Positions 36,171 to 47,739 of a stretch of 64,000 nucleotides of DNA are shown here, one piece after another. Where the stretch lies: NCBI GenBank assembly GCA_000277545.1, contig AKXM01000013.1, positions 1-64,000 on the forward strand, given 5' to 3'. This DNA comes from Enterobacter sp. Ag1 (GTDB taxonomy: Bacteria > Pseudomonadota > Gammaproteobacteria > Enterobacterales > Enterobacteriaceae). Positions within the stretch are counted from its first letter, which is position 1; the number at the start of each line of letters is the position of its first letter. A program made the translations under genes and the position numbers. The notes beneath the pieces are model-generated. The model did not search any database. It saw only the letters and a list, made by a program, of their open reading frames with translations, and was not told the origin of the DNA.

Positions 36171-36596
36171 AACGACGACAGTTCCTCAAAAAAACGCCAT
36201 TCCCATGCTGTTGACTCAGGAGAAGGTCACAAACTGAAAGGGGGTATGACAAACATCAGGTGTTAAGCGGGGTTTTTTAAAGCAACGTATCAGTACCATC
36301 CCGATAGCCTGCTGCGCAACCCTTCATTTTTAGGGTTATGCACTTACATTGCATAGATAAACAGGATTTTGCGGAGGAATATGAATATAACTTATTGTTA
36401 TGGAAAAAAATTCATTATTTGTTTTTGGAAATAAGTACCAAAGGTAATTATTTCTTATGATTCATCTGTTTGAACAATTTTTGTGCAATTATTTTAATGC
36501 GTGATCTGCCGCCCAAAAAGTAAACAAAGCTGCCAATACCCCTACTATTAACGTTTGTGTGACATATTATTAACATCCTAAAGGAGAAAAAAAGCC
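36171..36596. promoter_or_regulatory. Divergent gltP-acs control region
   Basis: 426 bp, strongly AT-rich between about 36350 and 36480, no gene visible. It must hold both promoters. In E. coli acs is activated by CRP from two upstream sites; here TGTGA at 36557-36561 and GTGATC at 36501-36506 are possible half-sites, without clear symmetric partners. AAGGAG precedes acs. No individual site is assigned. Confidence 0.4.
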
Positions 36597-38555
36597 ATGA
36601 GCCAAGTACACAAACACGCTATTCCCGCAAACATTGCGGACCGTTGCCTGATAAACCCGGAGCAGTACCAGGCCATGTATCAACAGTCGATACAGGACCC
36701 GGATGCGTTTTGGGGCGAACAAGGGAAAATTCTCGACTGGATCAAACCGTACCAAAAGGTGAAAAACACCTCTTTTGCGCCGGGAAACATCTCTATCAAG
36801 TGGTATGAGGACGGGACGCTTAATTTAGCCGCAAACTGCCTCGACCGGCACCTAAAAGAACGGGGCGATCAAACCGCCATTATCTGGGAAGGAGATGACG
36901 CGACCCAGAGCAAAAACATCACTTATCGCGAGCTGCATCGCGATGTCTGCCGTTTTGCCAACACTTTGGTTGAACTGGGCATTAAGAAAGGCGATGTTGT
37001 CGCGATTTATATGCCAATGGTGCCGGAAGCCGCCGTTGCCATGCTGGCCTGCGCGCGCATTGGCGCCGTGCATTCCGTGATCTTTGGCGGTTTCTCGCCG
37101 GAAGCCGTAGCCGGACGCATCATCGACTCCAGCTCTCGCCTGGTGATCACCGCCGATGAAGGCGTGCGCGCCGGGCGCTCAATTCCGCTGAAAAAGAACG
37201 TGGATGACGCGCTTAAAAACCCAAATGTGAAAACCGTTGAGCACGTTATTGTCCTGAAGCGCACCGGCGGCAAAATCGACTGGCACCAGAACCGCGACCT
37301 GTGGTGGCACGAGCTGACAGAGAAAGCCAGCGACCAGCACCAGCCGGTGGAAATGAACGCTGAAGATCCGCTGTTCATCCTCTATACCTCCGGCTCCACC
37401 GGCAAGCCAAAAGGCGTGCTGCACACCACCGGCGGCTATCTGGTGTATGCCGCGACCACCTTTAAATATGTCTTCGACTACCATCCGGGCGATGTCTACT
37501 GGTGTACCGCCGACGTGGGCTGGGTGACCGGGCACAGCTACCTGCTTTACGGCCCGCTGGCCTGCGGCGCGATCACGCTGATGTTTGAGGGCGTGCCTAA
37601 CTGGCCGAAGCCAAACCGCATGGCGCAGGTGGTCGACAAACATAAGGTGAATATTCTCTACACCGCGCCAACCGCCATTCGTGCGCTGATGGCCGAAGGG
37701 GATAAAGCCACCGAAGGTACCGACCGCACTTCGCTGCGTATTCTTGGTTCCGTGGGCGAGCCCATCAACCCGGAAGCCTGGGAGTGGTACTGGAAGCACA
37801 TCGGCAATGAGAAATGCCCGGTGATGGACACCTGGTGGCAGACGGAAACCGGTGGCTTTATGATCACCCCGCTGCCCGGCGCGACCGAGCTGAAAGCGGG
37901 CTCCGCGACCCAGCCGTTCTTTGGCGTTCAGCCCGCGTTGGTCGATAACGAAGGCAATCCGCAGCTGGGTGCTACCGAAGGCAACCTGACCATTACCGAT
38001 TCCTGGCCAGGCCAGGCACGCACGCTGTTCGGGGACCACGAGCGCTTCGAGCAGACCTACTTCTCCACTTTCAAAAACATGTACTTCAGCGGCGACGGCG
38101 CGCGCCGTGACGAAGACGGTTATTACTGGATCACCGGCCGCGTGGATGACGTGCTGAACGTGTCCGGCCATCGCCTGGGTACCGCCGAGATTGAATCAGC
38201 GCTGGTGTCGCATCCGAAGATTGCCGAAGCCGCGGTGGTGGGGATTCCGCACAACATTAAAGGCCAGGCGATTTACGCCTACGTGACGCTGAACCACGGC
38301 GAAGAGCCGACGCCGGAGCTGTACGCCGAGGTGCGCAATTGGGTGCGGAAAGAGATTGGCCCGCTTGCCACGCCGGACGTGCTGCACTGGACCGATTCGC
38401 TGCCGAAAACCCGCTCCGGCAAGATCATGCGCCGTATTTTGCGCAAGATTGCCTCCGGCGACACCAGCAACCTGGGCGATACCTCCACCCTCGCCGACCC
38501 GGGCGTAGTAGAAAAACTGCTGGAAGAAAAACAGGCTTTATCCATACCTTCGTAA
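36597..38555 (+). CDS. acs: Acetyl-CoA synthetase
   Basis: Activates acetate to acetyl-CoA through acetyl-AMP; the high-affinity acetate-scavenging route. 652 residues as in E. coli. Motifs: P-loop [29 protein letters not shown], hinge [13 protein letters not shown], and the acetylation-controlled Lys609 in [16 protein letters not shown]. First gene of acs-yjcH-actP; repeats lie between it and yjcH. Confidence 0.97.
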   Translation: MSQVHKHAIPANIADRCLINPEQYQAMYQQSIQDPDAFWGEQGKILDWIKPYQKVKNTSFAPGNISIKWYEDGTLNLAANCLDRHLKERGDQTAIIWEGDDATQSKNITYRELHRDVCRFANTLVELGIKKGDVVAIYMPMVPEAAVAMLACARIGAVHSVIFGGFSPEAVAGRIIDSSSRLVITADEGVRAGRSIPLKKNVDDALKNPNVKTVEHVIVLKRTGGKIDWHQNRDLWWHELTEKASDQHQPVEMNAEDPLFILYTSGSTGKPKGVLHTTGGYLVYAATTFKYVFDYHPGDVYWCTADVGWVTGHSYLLYGPLACGAITLMFEGVPNWPKPNRMAQVVDKHKVNILYTAPTAIRALMAEGDKATEGTDRTSLRILGSVGEPINPEAWEWYWKHIGNEKCPVMDTWWQTETGGFMITPLPGATELKAGSATQPFFGVQPALVDNEGNPQLGATEGNLTITDSWPGQARTLFGDHERFEQTYFSTFKNMYFSGDGARRDEDGYYWITGRVDDVLNVSGHRLGTAEIESALVSHPKIAEAAVVGIPHNIKGQAIYAYVTLNHGEEPTPELYAEVRNWVRKEIGPLATPDVLHWTDSLPKTRSGKIMRRILRKIASGDTSNLGDTSTLADPGVVEKLLEEKQALSIPS

Positions 38556-38565
38556 CCTTGTTCTA

Positions 38566-38654
38566 CCCCTCTCCCGTTCAGGGAGAGGGTCGGGGTGAGG
38601 ACATCTGACCGTACCTTTCCCCTCACCCTAGCCCGCTCCCCACAGGGGAGAGGG
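38566..38654. repeat. Two palindromic repeats between acs and yjcH
   Basis: Units 38566-38600 (CCCCTCTCCC, loop, mirror ending GTCGGGGTGAGG) and 38618-38654 (CCCCTCACCCTAGCCCGCTC and mirror). They stand inside the acs operon, so they must be read through or act as mRNA processing or attenuation sites. Confidence 0.85.
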
Positions 38655-38691
38655 AATAAAAAAACCTACAAAAACCTCTGGAGATTCTGTG

Positions 38692-40652
<1,961 letters not shown>

Positions 40653-40664
40653 TTAGTAAGTACT

Positions 40665-40689
40665 TACCGGGGCTATCTCTGCCCCGGTA
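40665..40689. terminator. Hairpin between actP and the lrgB-like gene
   Basis: TACCGGGGC, loop TATCTCT, GCCCCGGTA: a 9 bp perfect stem between convergent genes. No T-run on the + strand; on the - strand only short T's. It probably ends or protects both messages. Confidence 0.55.
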
Positions 40690-40691
40690 GG

Positions 40692-41381
40692 TTAAAACAT
40701 CAGCCAACTGACCAGCGGTGCGACCAAAACCGTCACCACGCCGGACAGCATCATCACCAGGCTGGCAATCACCCCTTCCTGCGGCCCCAGCTCATAAGAG
40801 CGAGCGGTACCCGCGCCGTGAGAAGCCGCGCCGAACCCCGCGCCTTTGGCTATCCCTTCCCTGATCGACAGGCGCAGAAACAGCACGTCCCCCACCGCCA
40901 TGCCGAACACGCCGGTGATCACCACAAACAGCGCCACCAGTTCAGGCTCGCCGCCGATGGGCTTCGCGGCCGCCAGGGCAAAAGGCGTGGTAATTGAGCG
41001 CACGGCCAGGCTGCGCTGAATGCCGTCCGGCAGGGTAAATAAGCGGGCCAGCCAAATCGAGCTGGTTACCGCCACCACCATCGCCGTCAGCACGCCCGCA
41101 GAAAGCGACATCCAGTGGCGTTTTATCACCCGAAGGTTGTCATACACCGGCACCGCAAAAGCAATGGTGGCGGGCCCAAGCAGCCACAGCAGCCAGTGCG
41201 CCTCTCCCATGTAGTTGCTGTAGGAGATATGGCCGAAGACGAGCATCCCCACCAGCAGCACCGGCGTAAAGACCAGCGGCATCAGCGGCAGTTTGCGAAA
41301 ACGGCGATACAGGCGTTTATTGGCGAAGTAGAAAACCAGCGTGACCACAAGGCACAGCACGCTGAGCTGGAAGTTAGTCAT
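40692..41381 (-). CDS. LrgB/CidB-family membrane protein
   Basis: Membrane protein of about 229 residues with six or more hydrophobic segments, LrgB family (the antiholin-like/CidB partner). Family region GVFGMAVGDVLFLRLSIREGIAKGAGFGAASHGAGTA is clear. In staphylococci such pairs influence autolysis and by-product (pyruvate, acetate) export. The ATG at 41381 lies 8 bp inside the end of the LrgA-like gene, so the two are coupled. Symbol withheld because cid and lrg names are not separable here. Confidence 0.88.
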   Translation of the reverse strand: MTNFQLSVLCLVVTLVFYFANKRLYRRFRKLPLMPLVFTPVLLVGMLVFGHISYSNYMGEAHWLLWLLGPATIAFAVPVYDNLRVIKRHWMSLSAGVLTAMVVAVTSSIWLARLFTLPDGIQRSLAVRSITTPFALAAAKPIGGEPELVALFVVITGVFGMAVGDVLFLRLSIREGIAKGAGFGAASHGAGTARSYELGPQEGVIASLVMMLSGVVTVLVAPLVSWLMF

Positions 41382-41799
41382 TGCGGGACTGCCTGAGAGC
41401 TTCGCGAGCCAGTTCAAAGCGGTAGACTTTTTCCACCACAAAGGCCGTGCTGCCGAGCACCAGCACGGTGCTGACCGCTATCACGGCAAAAATACGCCAG
41501 CCCTCCACCATCAGCAGCTGAGAGTAGTTCACCACGGCCACAACCGCCGGGACGAAAAACAGCAGCATCTCGGCCAGCAGCCATTTCGACCCTTCCCTGA
41601 CCCATTTCAGCGGCACAATGCGGCACACAATCAGCGCCAGCAGGAGCAACATCCCCACCAGGTTCGCGGGCAGCGGCAGATGCCCCCACGTCACCAACTG
41701 TTCGGCAAAAACAAAAAGTCCGGCGTACAGCGCAACCTGCACGGGGACACGCAGGCTATGCATTACAGCAGGCGTAAAACGGCCTAACGCCAATGCCAT
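41374..41799 (-). CDS. LrgA/CidA-family holin-like protein
   Basis: Small membrane protein, about 141 residues with four hydrophobic helices, of the CidA/LrgA holin-like family (FVFAEQLVTWGHLPLPANLVGMLLLLALI). Start taken at the ATG at 41799, with GGAG 8 bases upstream; the open frame to 41874 has no ribosome site. Divergent from a LysR regulator 101 bp away. Confidence 0.87.
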   Translation of the reverse strand: MALALGRFTPAVMHSLRVPVQVALYAGLFVFAEQLVTWGHLPLPANLVGMLLLLALIVCRIVPLKWVREGSKWLLAEMLLFFVPAVVAVVNYSQLLMVEGWRIFAVIAVSTVLVLGSTAFVVEKVYRFELAREALRQSRND

Positions 41800-41900
41800 G
41801 ATCGGTGCTCCAGAAAAAATACCAGCCCCGATTATAGAGAGCGGTTCATCGCTACTGAAATGAATTAAAATCATTGCAGGTATAGTTAACAGGAATAGTT

Positions 41901-42800
41901 ATGGACATCAGAACGCTGCGTTATTTCGTTGAAGTCGTCCGCCAGCAGAGCTTCACCCGGGCGGCGGAGAAGATGTTCGTCACGCAGCCCACCATCAGCA
42001 AAATGCTGCGTAACCTCGAGGATGAGCTGAACTGCACGCTGCTGATCCGCGACGGCCGCCGCCTGCTGCTGACCGACACCGGCCAGGTAGTATTCCAGCG
42101 CGGACTGGCCATCCTCGCCGAGTTTCGCCAGCTTGAGGCAGAGCTGAGCGATATCAAGCAGCTCACCAACGGCGTGCTGCGCCTCGGTATTCCGCCGATG
42201 GTTGGTACGCTGATGACCGGCCCGATAGGCGTGTATCAACACCGCTACCCCGGCGTGGAGTTCAAGATTTCCGAATTCGGCGGCCTGACGGTGCAGCAGG
42301 CGGTGCTTAACGGCGATCTGGATTTGGCGGTAACGGCCATCCCCGTAGAAGATGAAGACGCACTGACGGTAATGCCGCTGTTCCGCCATCCGCTCTGCGT
42401 GCTGGTGCCCCGCTCCGGCCCGTGGATTGGCCGCACCAGCGTTGACCCGGCGGAGCTCGCCGAGCACCCGCTGCTTATCTACAACGAAGATTTCTCCCTT
42501 AGCCGCCAGCTGATGCAGCTGTTTGCCGACCACGGTTTTACCCCGCGCATTGCGGTACGCAGCGGGCAGTGGGATTTCCTGGCGGCGATGGTACAGGGCG
42601 GCGTGGGGATTGCCGTGTTGCCGGAGCCGATTTGCCGCAAGCTCGACCACACCACGCTGATGTGGCTGCCGCTGAACAGCAACCTGAGCTGGCAGTTAGG
42701 GATGATTTGGCGTGAAGGGGTGTATATTTCGCAGAGCGCGCAGGCGTGGATTGATTGCTGCAGAGAGTTCTGGCCGGCAGTGGAAACCGGCCAGAACTAG
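41901..42800 (+). CDS. LysR-family regulator (CidR-like)
   Basis: 299 residues: N-terminal winged helix (MDIRTLRYFVEVVRQQSFTR, then AEKMFVTQPTISKMLRNLE) and a C-terminal periplasmic-binding-like sensor. Placed divergently to an lrgA/lrgB pair, the arrangement of cidR with cidAB and of ywbI with ywbHG in Bacillus, where the regulator responds to overflow metabolites. Likely controls that pair. Ends just before the convergent yjcE. Confidence 0.88.
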   Translation: MDIRTLRYFVEVVRQQSFTRAAEKMFVTQPTISKMLRNLEDELNCTLLIRDGRRLLLTDTGQVVFQRGLAILAEFRQLEAELSDIKQLTNGVLRLGIPPMVGTLMTGPIGVYQHRYPGVEFKISEFGGLTVQQAVLNGDLDLAVTAIPVEDEDALTVMPLFRHPLCVLVPRSGPWIGRTSVDPAELAEHPLLIYNEDFSLSRQLMQLFADHGFTPRIAVRSGQWDFLAAMVQGGVGIAVLPEPICRKLDHTTLMWLPLNSNLSWQLGMIWREGVYISQSAQAWIDCCREFWPAVETGQN

Positions 42801-42805
42801 CGGGA

Positions 42806-44452
42806 TTACTCTTTTTCGATCAGCAGCGCTTCCAGCAGGTCGAGATCGTGCAGGAGTTTTTGCAGGGTCTCATTGCTGATTTGCTGGGTGGCGCGCAGAT
42901 GGTAAAGCTCAGCACGCTCTGAACGCAGCGCCGTCAGGCGGAAGCGGCGCTCAAGGTTCTCTTCAAGCTCGCTGCTTTCTACGTCATTACGTCCGTCTGC
43001 GCGGCGGCGTAAATTCCCGATAACCCGCGAACTCACCTCTTTCAGTAGCTGGTCGTCGATGTTCTCTTCGCTGTCCGCGGCCAGGCGCTCCTCCATTTTC
43101 TGGATAGCGACAATCGCTACTTCGGCCGTGGCGGACCGGGCCAGCCGCTCCTCTTTGCGCGACAGAGATTTATCCCCAACCTCAACGTTTCGCAGCAGAA
43201 TCGGCAGCATGATGACCCCGGCAAACAGCGAGAACAGGATCACGCCTGCGGAGAGGAAAATCAGCTCATAGCGCGCCGGAAAAGGCGTGCCATCGTTCAG
43301 CAGCAGCGGAATAGAAAGCACACCGGCCAGGGTGATGGCTCCGCGCACGCCGGCAAAAGAGGCAATACCCAGCTCGCGGGTGGTGAAAGAGCCAAACTCC
43401 AGCGGGCGCTTTTTCAAAAAACGCAGGCTGAGGCGCTTCATCGACCACAGCCACAGGAAACGCACCGCAATCAGGGCGAAATAGATCATCGCCACGTCGA
43501 GGAACAGCATCCACAGCTCAACATTCGGATCGGCATTAGCCGCCGCAACGGATGTTTCGAGAATGCCCGGCAGCTGCAGGCCCAGCAGCAGGAAGACCAT
43601 GCCGTTGAACACAAATTCCAGCATCGCCCAGACGCTGTTCGCGCGCAGGCGCATGGTCAGCGGGGCGCTACGCAGCACGCCGGAACGGGTAATGGTCATC
43701 CCTGCGGCTACCGCCGCCAGAATGCCGGAAACGCCGATGTGTTCAGCAATCAGGTAAGAGGCGAACGGCAGCAGAAGCAGCAGCAGGATTTGGGTGGCGG
43801 GTTCGTCCCCGCTCCAGCGGCTCATCAGGCGCAGCGATTTGCCGTACAGCCAGCTGACTGCAATCCCCGCCAGCAGGCCGCCAATGGCAACCTTGAAGAA
43901 CTCCAGTGAAGCCCCGCCGACGCTAAAGGCCATCGCCCCTACGGCGACCGCCACCGCAAGCTTCAGGGAAACCAGGCCAGAGGCGTCGTTCATCAATGCT
44001 TCGCCCTGCAATATCCCCATGATCTTCTTCGGAATCCGCCCTTCGCCGACAATCCCGGACAGCGCCACGGCGTCCGTCGGTGACAGCACGGCAGCCAGCG
44101 CAAAAGCAGGCACCAGCGGAATGCCCGGCACCAGGAAGTAAATCAGGAAGCCGATGCCAACCACGGTGACCAGCACCAGCACCAGCGCCAGGCCAATAAT
44201 TTCGCGGCCATGATGGAGAAATTCATGAGTGGGCGTTTTCCAGCCGTCGGCAAACAGCAGCGGCGGAATGAACAGGACCAGGAATAGCTCAGGGTCGAAT
44301 TCAACGTGTAAGCCAAAGTGCGGCCAGGCAAGCAGCGCCCCGATGGCGATTTGCATTAACGGCAGTGGGATCTGAAACGGCAACATACGTGTTACCACCC
44401 CAGATAGGGAGACCACGAGGGTCATAATCAAGATTGTGAAGAAAATTTCCAT
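42806..44452 (-). CDS. yjcE: Na+/H+ antiporter YjcE (CPA1 family)
   Basis: 548 residues; first about 420 form 11-12 membrane helices of the CPA1 antiporter fold, with the ion site SPTDAVALSGIVG and NDASGLV, followed by a hydrophilic C-terminal helix-rich domain (about 425-548). Nearly colinear with E. coli YjcE, whose ion specificity is not firmly known. Confidence 0.93.
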   Translation of the reverse strand: MEIFFTILIMTLVVSLSGVVTRMLPFQIPLPLMQIAIGALLAWPHFGLHVEFDPELFLVLFIPPLLFADGWKTPTHEFLHHGREIIGLALVLVLVTVVGIGFLIYFLVPGIPLVPAFALAAVLSPTDAVALSGIVGEGRIPKKIMGILQGEALMNDASGLVSLKLAVAVAVGAMAFSVGGASLEFFKVAIGGLLAGIAVSWLYGKSLRLMSRWSGDEPATQILLLLLLPFASYLIAEHIGVSGILAAVAAGMTITRSGVLRSAPLTMRLRANSVWAMLEFVFNGMVFLLLGLQLPGILETSVAAANADPNVELWMLFLDVAMIYFALIAVRFLWLWSMKRLSLRFLKKRPLEFGSFTTRELGIASFAGVRGAITLAGVLSIPLLLNDGTPFPARYELIFLSAGVILFSLFAGVIMLPILLRNVEVGDKSLSRKEERLARSATAEVAIVAIQKMEERLAADSEENIDDQLLKEVSSRVIGNLRRRADGRNDVESSELEENLERRFRLTALRSERAELYHLRATQQISNETLQKLLHDLDLLEALLIEKE

Positions 44453-44601
44453 GTTTTCCCTGAACGTGATGTGTGATTTGAAGCGTCACTCTTAGCGGTT
44501 GTTTTTATAATAAAACAACTTTTTGCATCACATTGGAACCGGAAATGCCCGAAGTGGGTGAAAGCGGCGGGTTACAGAGCGCAACCCGCACGAATTGAAA
44601 A

Positions 44602-45951
44602 TCAGATAGCCCAGCCGCCAGCGTAGAACGCCACCAGCGCAACGGCAATAACGACGGTGCCGATGTTCAGCTTGCGCCATTCACCGGATACTACGCGGCC
44701 AATCACCAGAGAAGCAAAGCCGATCATGATCCCGGTCACGATGTTGCAGGTCAGCACGATGAATACCGCGGTAATCAGCCCGGCCATCGCATCCACGAAG
44801 TCCGCAAAGTCAATTTTGGCGACGTTGCTCAGCATCAGCAGGCCAACATACATCAGCGCAGGTGCCGTGGCATATGCCGGTACCAGGTAAGAGAGCGGCG
44901 ACAGGAACAGGATCAGCAGGAACAGCACGCCAACGGTGATGGCTGTCAGGCCGGTTTTGCCGCCTGCCGCGGTACCCGCTGCAGATTCGATGTAAACCGC
45001 CGCCGGGGCTGCGCCCACCAGGCCGGAGAACACGCTGCTCAGGGAGTCGGTGGTCAGCGCTTTGCCGCCGTCAATGATCTGGCCGTCTTTGTCCAGCAGG
45101 TTTGCCTGACCGGCTACCGCGCGGATAGTGCCGGTGGCGTCAAACACGGCGGTCATCACCAGCGCCAGCACGCTCGGCAGAATGATCGGGTTCAGCGCGC
45201 CCATGATATCCAGGCTGCCAATCAGCGAGTTGCCTTTATCATCGCTCAGCGACGGCATGGCGAAAACGCCGGAGAAATGCACGTTCGGATCGAAGATCAG
45301 GCCGACAATGGACACGCCGATAATGGTCAGCAGAATGCCGCCCGGCACCTTCAGTTTTTCCAGACCAATGATCACCGCCAGGCCAATCAGCGACATGATC
45401 ACCGGGAAGCTGGCGAAATGCCCCAGCGCAACCGGCAGCCCGTCCAGCGGGTTTTTAATCACCAGCCCGACGCCGTTCGCGGCAATCAGCAGCAGGAACA
45501 GGCCGATACCGATCCCGGTGCCGTGCGCCACGCCCATCGGCAAATTGCGCAAAATCCAGCTACGAATGCCGGTGGCAGAGATAAGGGTGAACAGAACGCC
45601 CATCAGGAATACCGCGCCAAGGGCGACCGGCACGCTGATGTGCTGGCCAAGCACCAGGCTAAAGGCGGTGAAGGCGGTCAGCGAGATAGCGCAGCCGATG
45701 GCCAGCGGCAGGTTCGCCCACAGGCCCATCACGATGGAGCCCACGCCCGCTACCAGGCAGGTAGCCACAAAGACCGCCGCCGGTGGGAACCCGGCTTTGC
45801 CGAGCATTCCCGGCACAACGATCACCGAGTAAACCATAGCAAGGAAGGTTGTCAGACCGGCGACAACTTCCTGACGCACGGTGCTGCCGCGTGCAGAGAT
45901 TTTGAACCAGGCGTCGAGCGAACCGCCGGCGCGCGGAGAAGGTGTAGACAT
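44602..45951 (-). CDS. ghxP: Guanine/hypoxanthine permease GhxP
   Basis: High-affinity guanine and hypoxanthine proton symporter of the NAT/NCS2 (AzgA-like) family. 449 residues, about 12-14 membrane segments; begins [19 protein letters not shown]. Nearly colinear with E. coli GhxP (YjcD). Two PurR-box-like sequences lie upstream (46112 and 46211). Confidence 0.95.
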   Translation of the reverse strand: MSTPSPRAGGSLDAWFKISARGSTVRQEVVAGLTTFLAMVYSVIVVPGMLGKAGFPPAAVFVATCLVAGVGSIVMGLWANLPLAIGCAISLTAFTAFSLVLGQHISVPVALGAVFLMGVLFTLISATGIRSWILRNLPMGVAHGTGIGIGLFLLLIAANGVGLVIKNPLDGLPVALGHFASFPVIMSLIGLAVIIGLEKLKVPGGILLTIIGVSIVGLIFDPNVHFSGVFAMPSLSDDKGNSLIGSLDIMGALNPIILPSVLALVMTAVFDATGTIRAVAGQANLLDKDGQIIDGGKALTTDSLSSVFSGLVGAAPAAVYIESAAGTAAGGKTGLTAITVGVLFLLILFLSPLSYLVPAYATAPALMYVGLLMLSNVAKIDFADFVDAMAGLITAVFIVLTCNIVTGIMIGFASLVIGRVVSGEWRKLNIGTVVIAVALVAFYAGGWAI

Positions 45952-46111
45952 AGTGAAAAATCCCCTGAGATTTTTAGAATGACGTTTGCCCGGGTGGTGG
46001 ACAACCCGCTGCCAGTTAAACGTTGTCTCCCTGCGCTACGATTGTGACAAAGGGGTGTCACAAAAAAGCAATCGTTTAACTCCACACGGACAAATCGGTG
46101 TTACAGAATTA

Positions 46112-46127
46112 AGGCAAACGATTATCC
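46112..46127 (-). promoter_or_regulatory. PurR-box-like site, proximal
   Basis: AGGCAAACGATTATCC matches the PurR consensus core (rCGCAAACGTTTTCGT) at most positions. It lies 160 bp before ghxP, a purine permease of the kind PurR represses. Confidence 0.5.
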
Positions 46128-46163
46128 TGCCTTCCTGACGGGATTTTCAACTTAACTTTTGCG

Positions 46164-46178
46164 ATTTTCGCGGAAAAT
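46164..46178. promoter_or_regulatory. Perfect short dyad upstream of ghxP
   Basis: ATTTTC-GCG-GAAAAT, 6 bp arms and a 3 bp centre, between the two PurR-like boxes in the 345 bp ghxP leader gap (45952-46296). Function unknown. Confidence 0.35.
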
Positions 46179-46210
46179 ATGCTCAGCTGATTAATTATTC
46201 GCCTTAGGGT

Positions 46211-46226
46211 GCGCAAACGTTATCGT
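46211..46226 (-). promoter_or_regulatory. PurR-box-like site, distal
   Basis: GCGCAAACGTTATCGT closely matches the PurR operator consensus (ACGCAAACGTTTTCGT), differing at two or three bases. It is 260 bp upstream of ghxP and about 70 bp past the end of the GST gene. Confidence 0.6.
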
Positions 46227-46296
46227 CAATGCGCAATTTCGCAACAAAAACGCAAAAAAGTTAGGCTCGTTTTCTCTCGCTTTACTTTTGCGGCGA

Positions 46297-46965
46297 TCAC
46301 GCCCCGGGGATTTCAAAAGGGCCGCCTTGATTTAATGCTCGCTGCCAGGCGGGGCGTGTTTGCACATTTTTCATCCACGCCTGGGTGTGCGGCATGTCGT
46401 TGACTTCACCTCTCGCCAGCAGCGCGGCCACCGGGAAACTCATCTGAATATCTGCCGCGCTGAACTGTTGCCCGGCGAACCACGGGTGCTGGCTCAGGTG
46501 ATCCTCAATAAAACGGGCATGGGTGGTGAGTTGCTTATTCAGCCAGGCTTTCTGCACGCCCTGCCCCAGCGCTTTGCCCACCGGGCGCAGCGGCCAGGGC
46601 ACCGGGGCTTTGCCGAGGCTACCAAACACCAGCTTCATTAACAGCAGCGACATCAGCGACCCTTCGGCGTAATGCAGCCAAAAGCGGTACTGGATTTTGT
46701 CGTTAATGTCCTGCGGCTTCAGGTGGTTTTCGCTGTCGTAGGTTTCCTGCAGGTACTCAAGAATGGCACCTGATTCCGCCAGGATATGGCCGCTATCTTC
46801 CACCACCGGGGATTTGCCCAGCGGATGGATTTTTTTTAGCGCTTCCGGGGCAAGCATGGAGGGCTCCCGCTGGTAACGCACGATCTGGTAGGGCTGCGCC
46901 AGTTCTTCCAGCATCCAGAGTACGCGCTGGGAACGGGAGTTATTGAGGTGATGGACCGTGAGCAT
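46297..46965 (-). CDS. Glutathione S-transferase family protein
   Basis: 222 residues: N-terminal thioredoxin-like domain (about 1-80, with SRSQRVLWMLEELAQPY and the cis-Pro region GKSPVVED, then ESGAILEYL) and an all-helical C-terminal domain with FSAADIQMSFPV. Cytoplasmic; conjugates glutathione to an unknown electrophile. Sits between ghxP and soxR; I do not recall it at this place in E. coli K-12. Confidence 0.9.
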   Translation of the reverse strand: MLTVHHLNNSRSQRVLWMLEELAQPYQIVRYQREPSMLAPEALKKIHPLGKSPVVEDSGHILAESGAILEYLQETYDSENHLKPQDINDKIQYRFWLHYAEGSLMSLLLMKLVFGSLGKAPVPWPLRPVGKALGQGVQKAWLNKQLTTHARFIEDHLSQHPWFAGQQFSAADIQMSFPVAALLARGEVNDMPHTQAWMKNVQTRPAWQRALNQGGPFEIPGA

Positions 46966-47053
46966 GAGATAACCCTTTGTTTAGCCAGATGGAATAACTA
47001 TAGGAAAGCCCTGCACGAATCACATGTCAAAAAAATGAACAAAAAAAGAACAA

Positions 47054-47087
47054 TTGACCTTGCAAAGTGAAGGGACAGACCTACACT
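47054..47087 (+). promoter_or_regulatory. Probable sraL promoter
   Basis: TTGCAA (47060-47065) and CTACACTTAA with TACACT at 47082-47087, 16 bp apart. The extended C before TACACT and following TTAA resemble sigma-S-type -10 elements; SraL is known to depend on sigma-S. Confidence 0.5.
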
Positions 47088-47093
47088 TAAATT

Positions 47094-47260
47094 GTCGGTG
47101 CAGACCGGAACCTCCAAAGTCAGTGAAGTGTGTACGTAGCTATGTGTAGGCGTTATCGAGGGGTGCCGACGTCGGGGGAAACCCTCCTGTCAGAACGGGA
47201 TAGAGCGAAAGACAAAGACCGGAAAACAACTAAAGCGCCCTTGTGGCGCTTTAGTTTTAT
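47094..47260 (+). ncRNA. sraL: Small RNA SraL (RyjA)
   Basis: In enterics SraL lies between soxR and ghxP, transcribed toward the soxR 3' end. Here the same gap has a promoter-like sequence, a non-coding stretch with GTGAAGTGTGTACGTAGCTA and the stable hairpin CGTCGGGGGAAACCCTCC, and a strong terminator (47228-47260). No ORF explains it. SraL base-pairs with target mRNAs such as tig and protects rho. Position, terminator and remembered sequence agree; the 5' end is estimated. Confidence 0.68.
47228..47260. terminator. Two-way terminator of sraL and soxR
   Basis: AACTAAAGCGCC (47228-47239) pairs perfectly with GGCGCTTTAGTT (47245-47256) over a 5-base loop. T's follow on the + strand, and the - strand has TTGTTTTCC after the stem, so it serves the converging sraL and soxR transcripts. 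Confidence 0.85.
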
Positions 47261-47276
47261 GTTTGAAAGATAATTT

Positions 47277-47732
47277 TCAATCTTCCAACAGCCTGGCGCC
47301 GGTGCCCTGCTCGCCCAGCTTATCGCCTGGGTTACGCAGCGGGCATTGCGCCCCCGATAAACAGCCGCAGCCAATGCAGCCATTCAGTTCGTCACGCAGC
47401 GCGGTCAGCGTGGCAATGCGGTGGTTCAGCTCCTCGCGCCATTGCGATGACAGCTTCTTCCAGTCGTTTTTGTTGATCGAATGGCCGTCGGGCAGCACGC
47501 CGAACGCATCCCCGACGGTGCTCAACGGAATGCCAATGCGCTGCGCAATTTTTATTATCGCCACCGTTCGCAACACATCACGCTGATAACGCCGCTGATT
47601 GCCTGCATTTCTCGTACTTTTAATCAAACCTTTGCTTTCGTAAAAGTGAAGCGCGGAGACGGCCACGCCGCTGCGCTTCGCCACTTCACCGGGCGTTAAC
47701 AGCGTTTTTATTCGGGGCAATTTCTTTTCCAT
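47277..47732 (-). CDS. soxR: Redox-sensing activator SoxR
   Basis: MerR-family [2Fe-2S] sensor that activates soxS when oxidised by superoxide-generating or redox-cycling compounds. 151 residues: N-terminal MerR helix-turn-helix ([25 protein letters not shown]), dimer helix, and cluster ligands Cys119, Cys122, Cys124 and Cys130 ([12 protein letters not shown]), the E. coli positions. Divergent from soxS with the SoxR operator between. Confidence 0.97.
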   Translation of the reverse strand: MEKKLPRIKTLLTPGEVAKRSGVAVSALHFYESKGLIKSTRNAGNQRRYQRDVLRTVAIIKIAQRIGIPLSTVGDAFGVLPDGHSINKNDWKKLSSQWREELNHRIATLTALRDELNGCIGCGCLSGAQCPLRNPGDKLGEQGTGARLLED

Positions 47733-47739
47733 AATGCTC

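Noticed and set aside
46209-46403. 64-codon plus-strand ORF between ghxP and the GST gene
   Set aside because: It overlaps the GST 3' end antisense and starts over the PurR-like box; no ribosome site.
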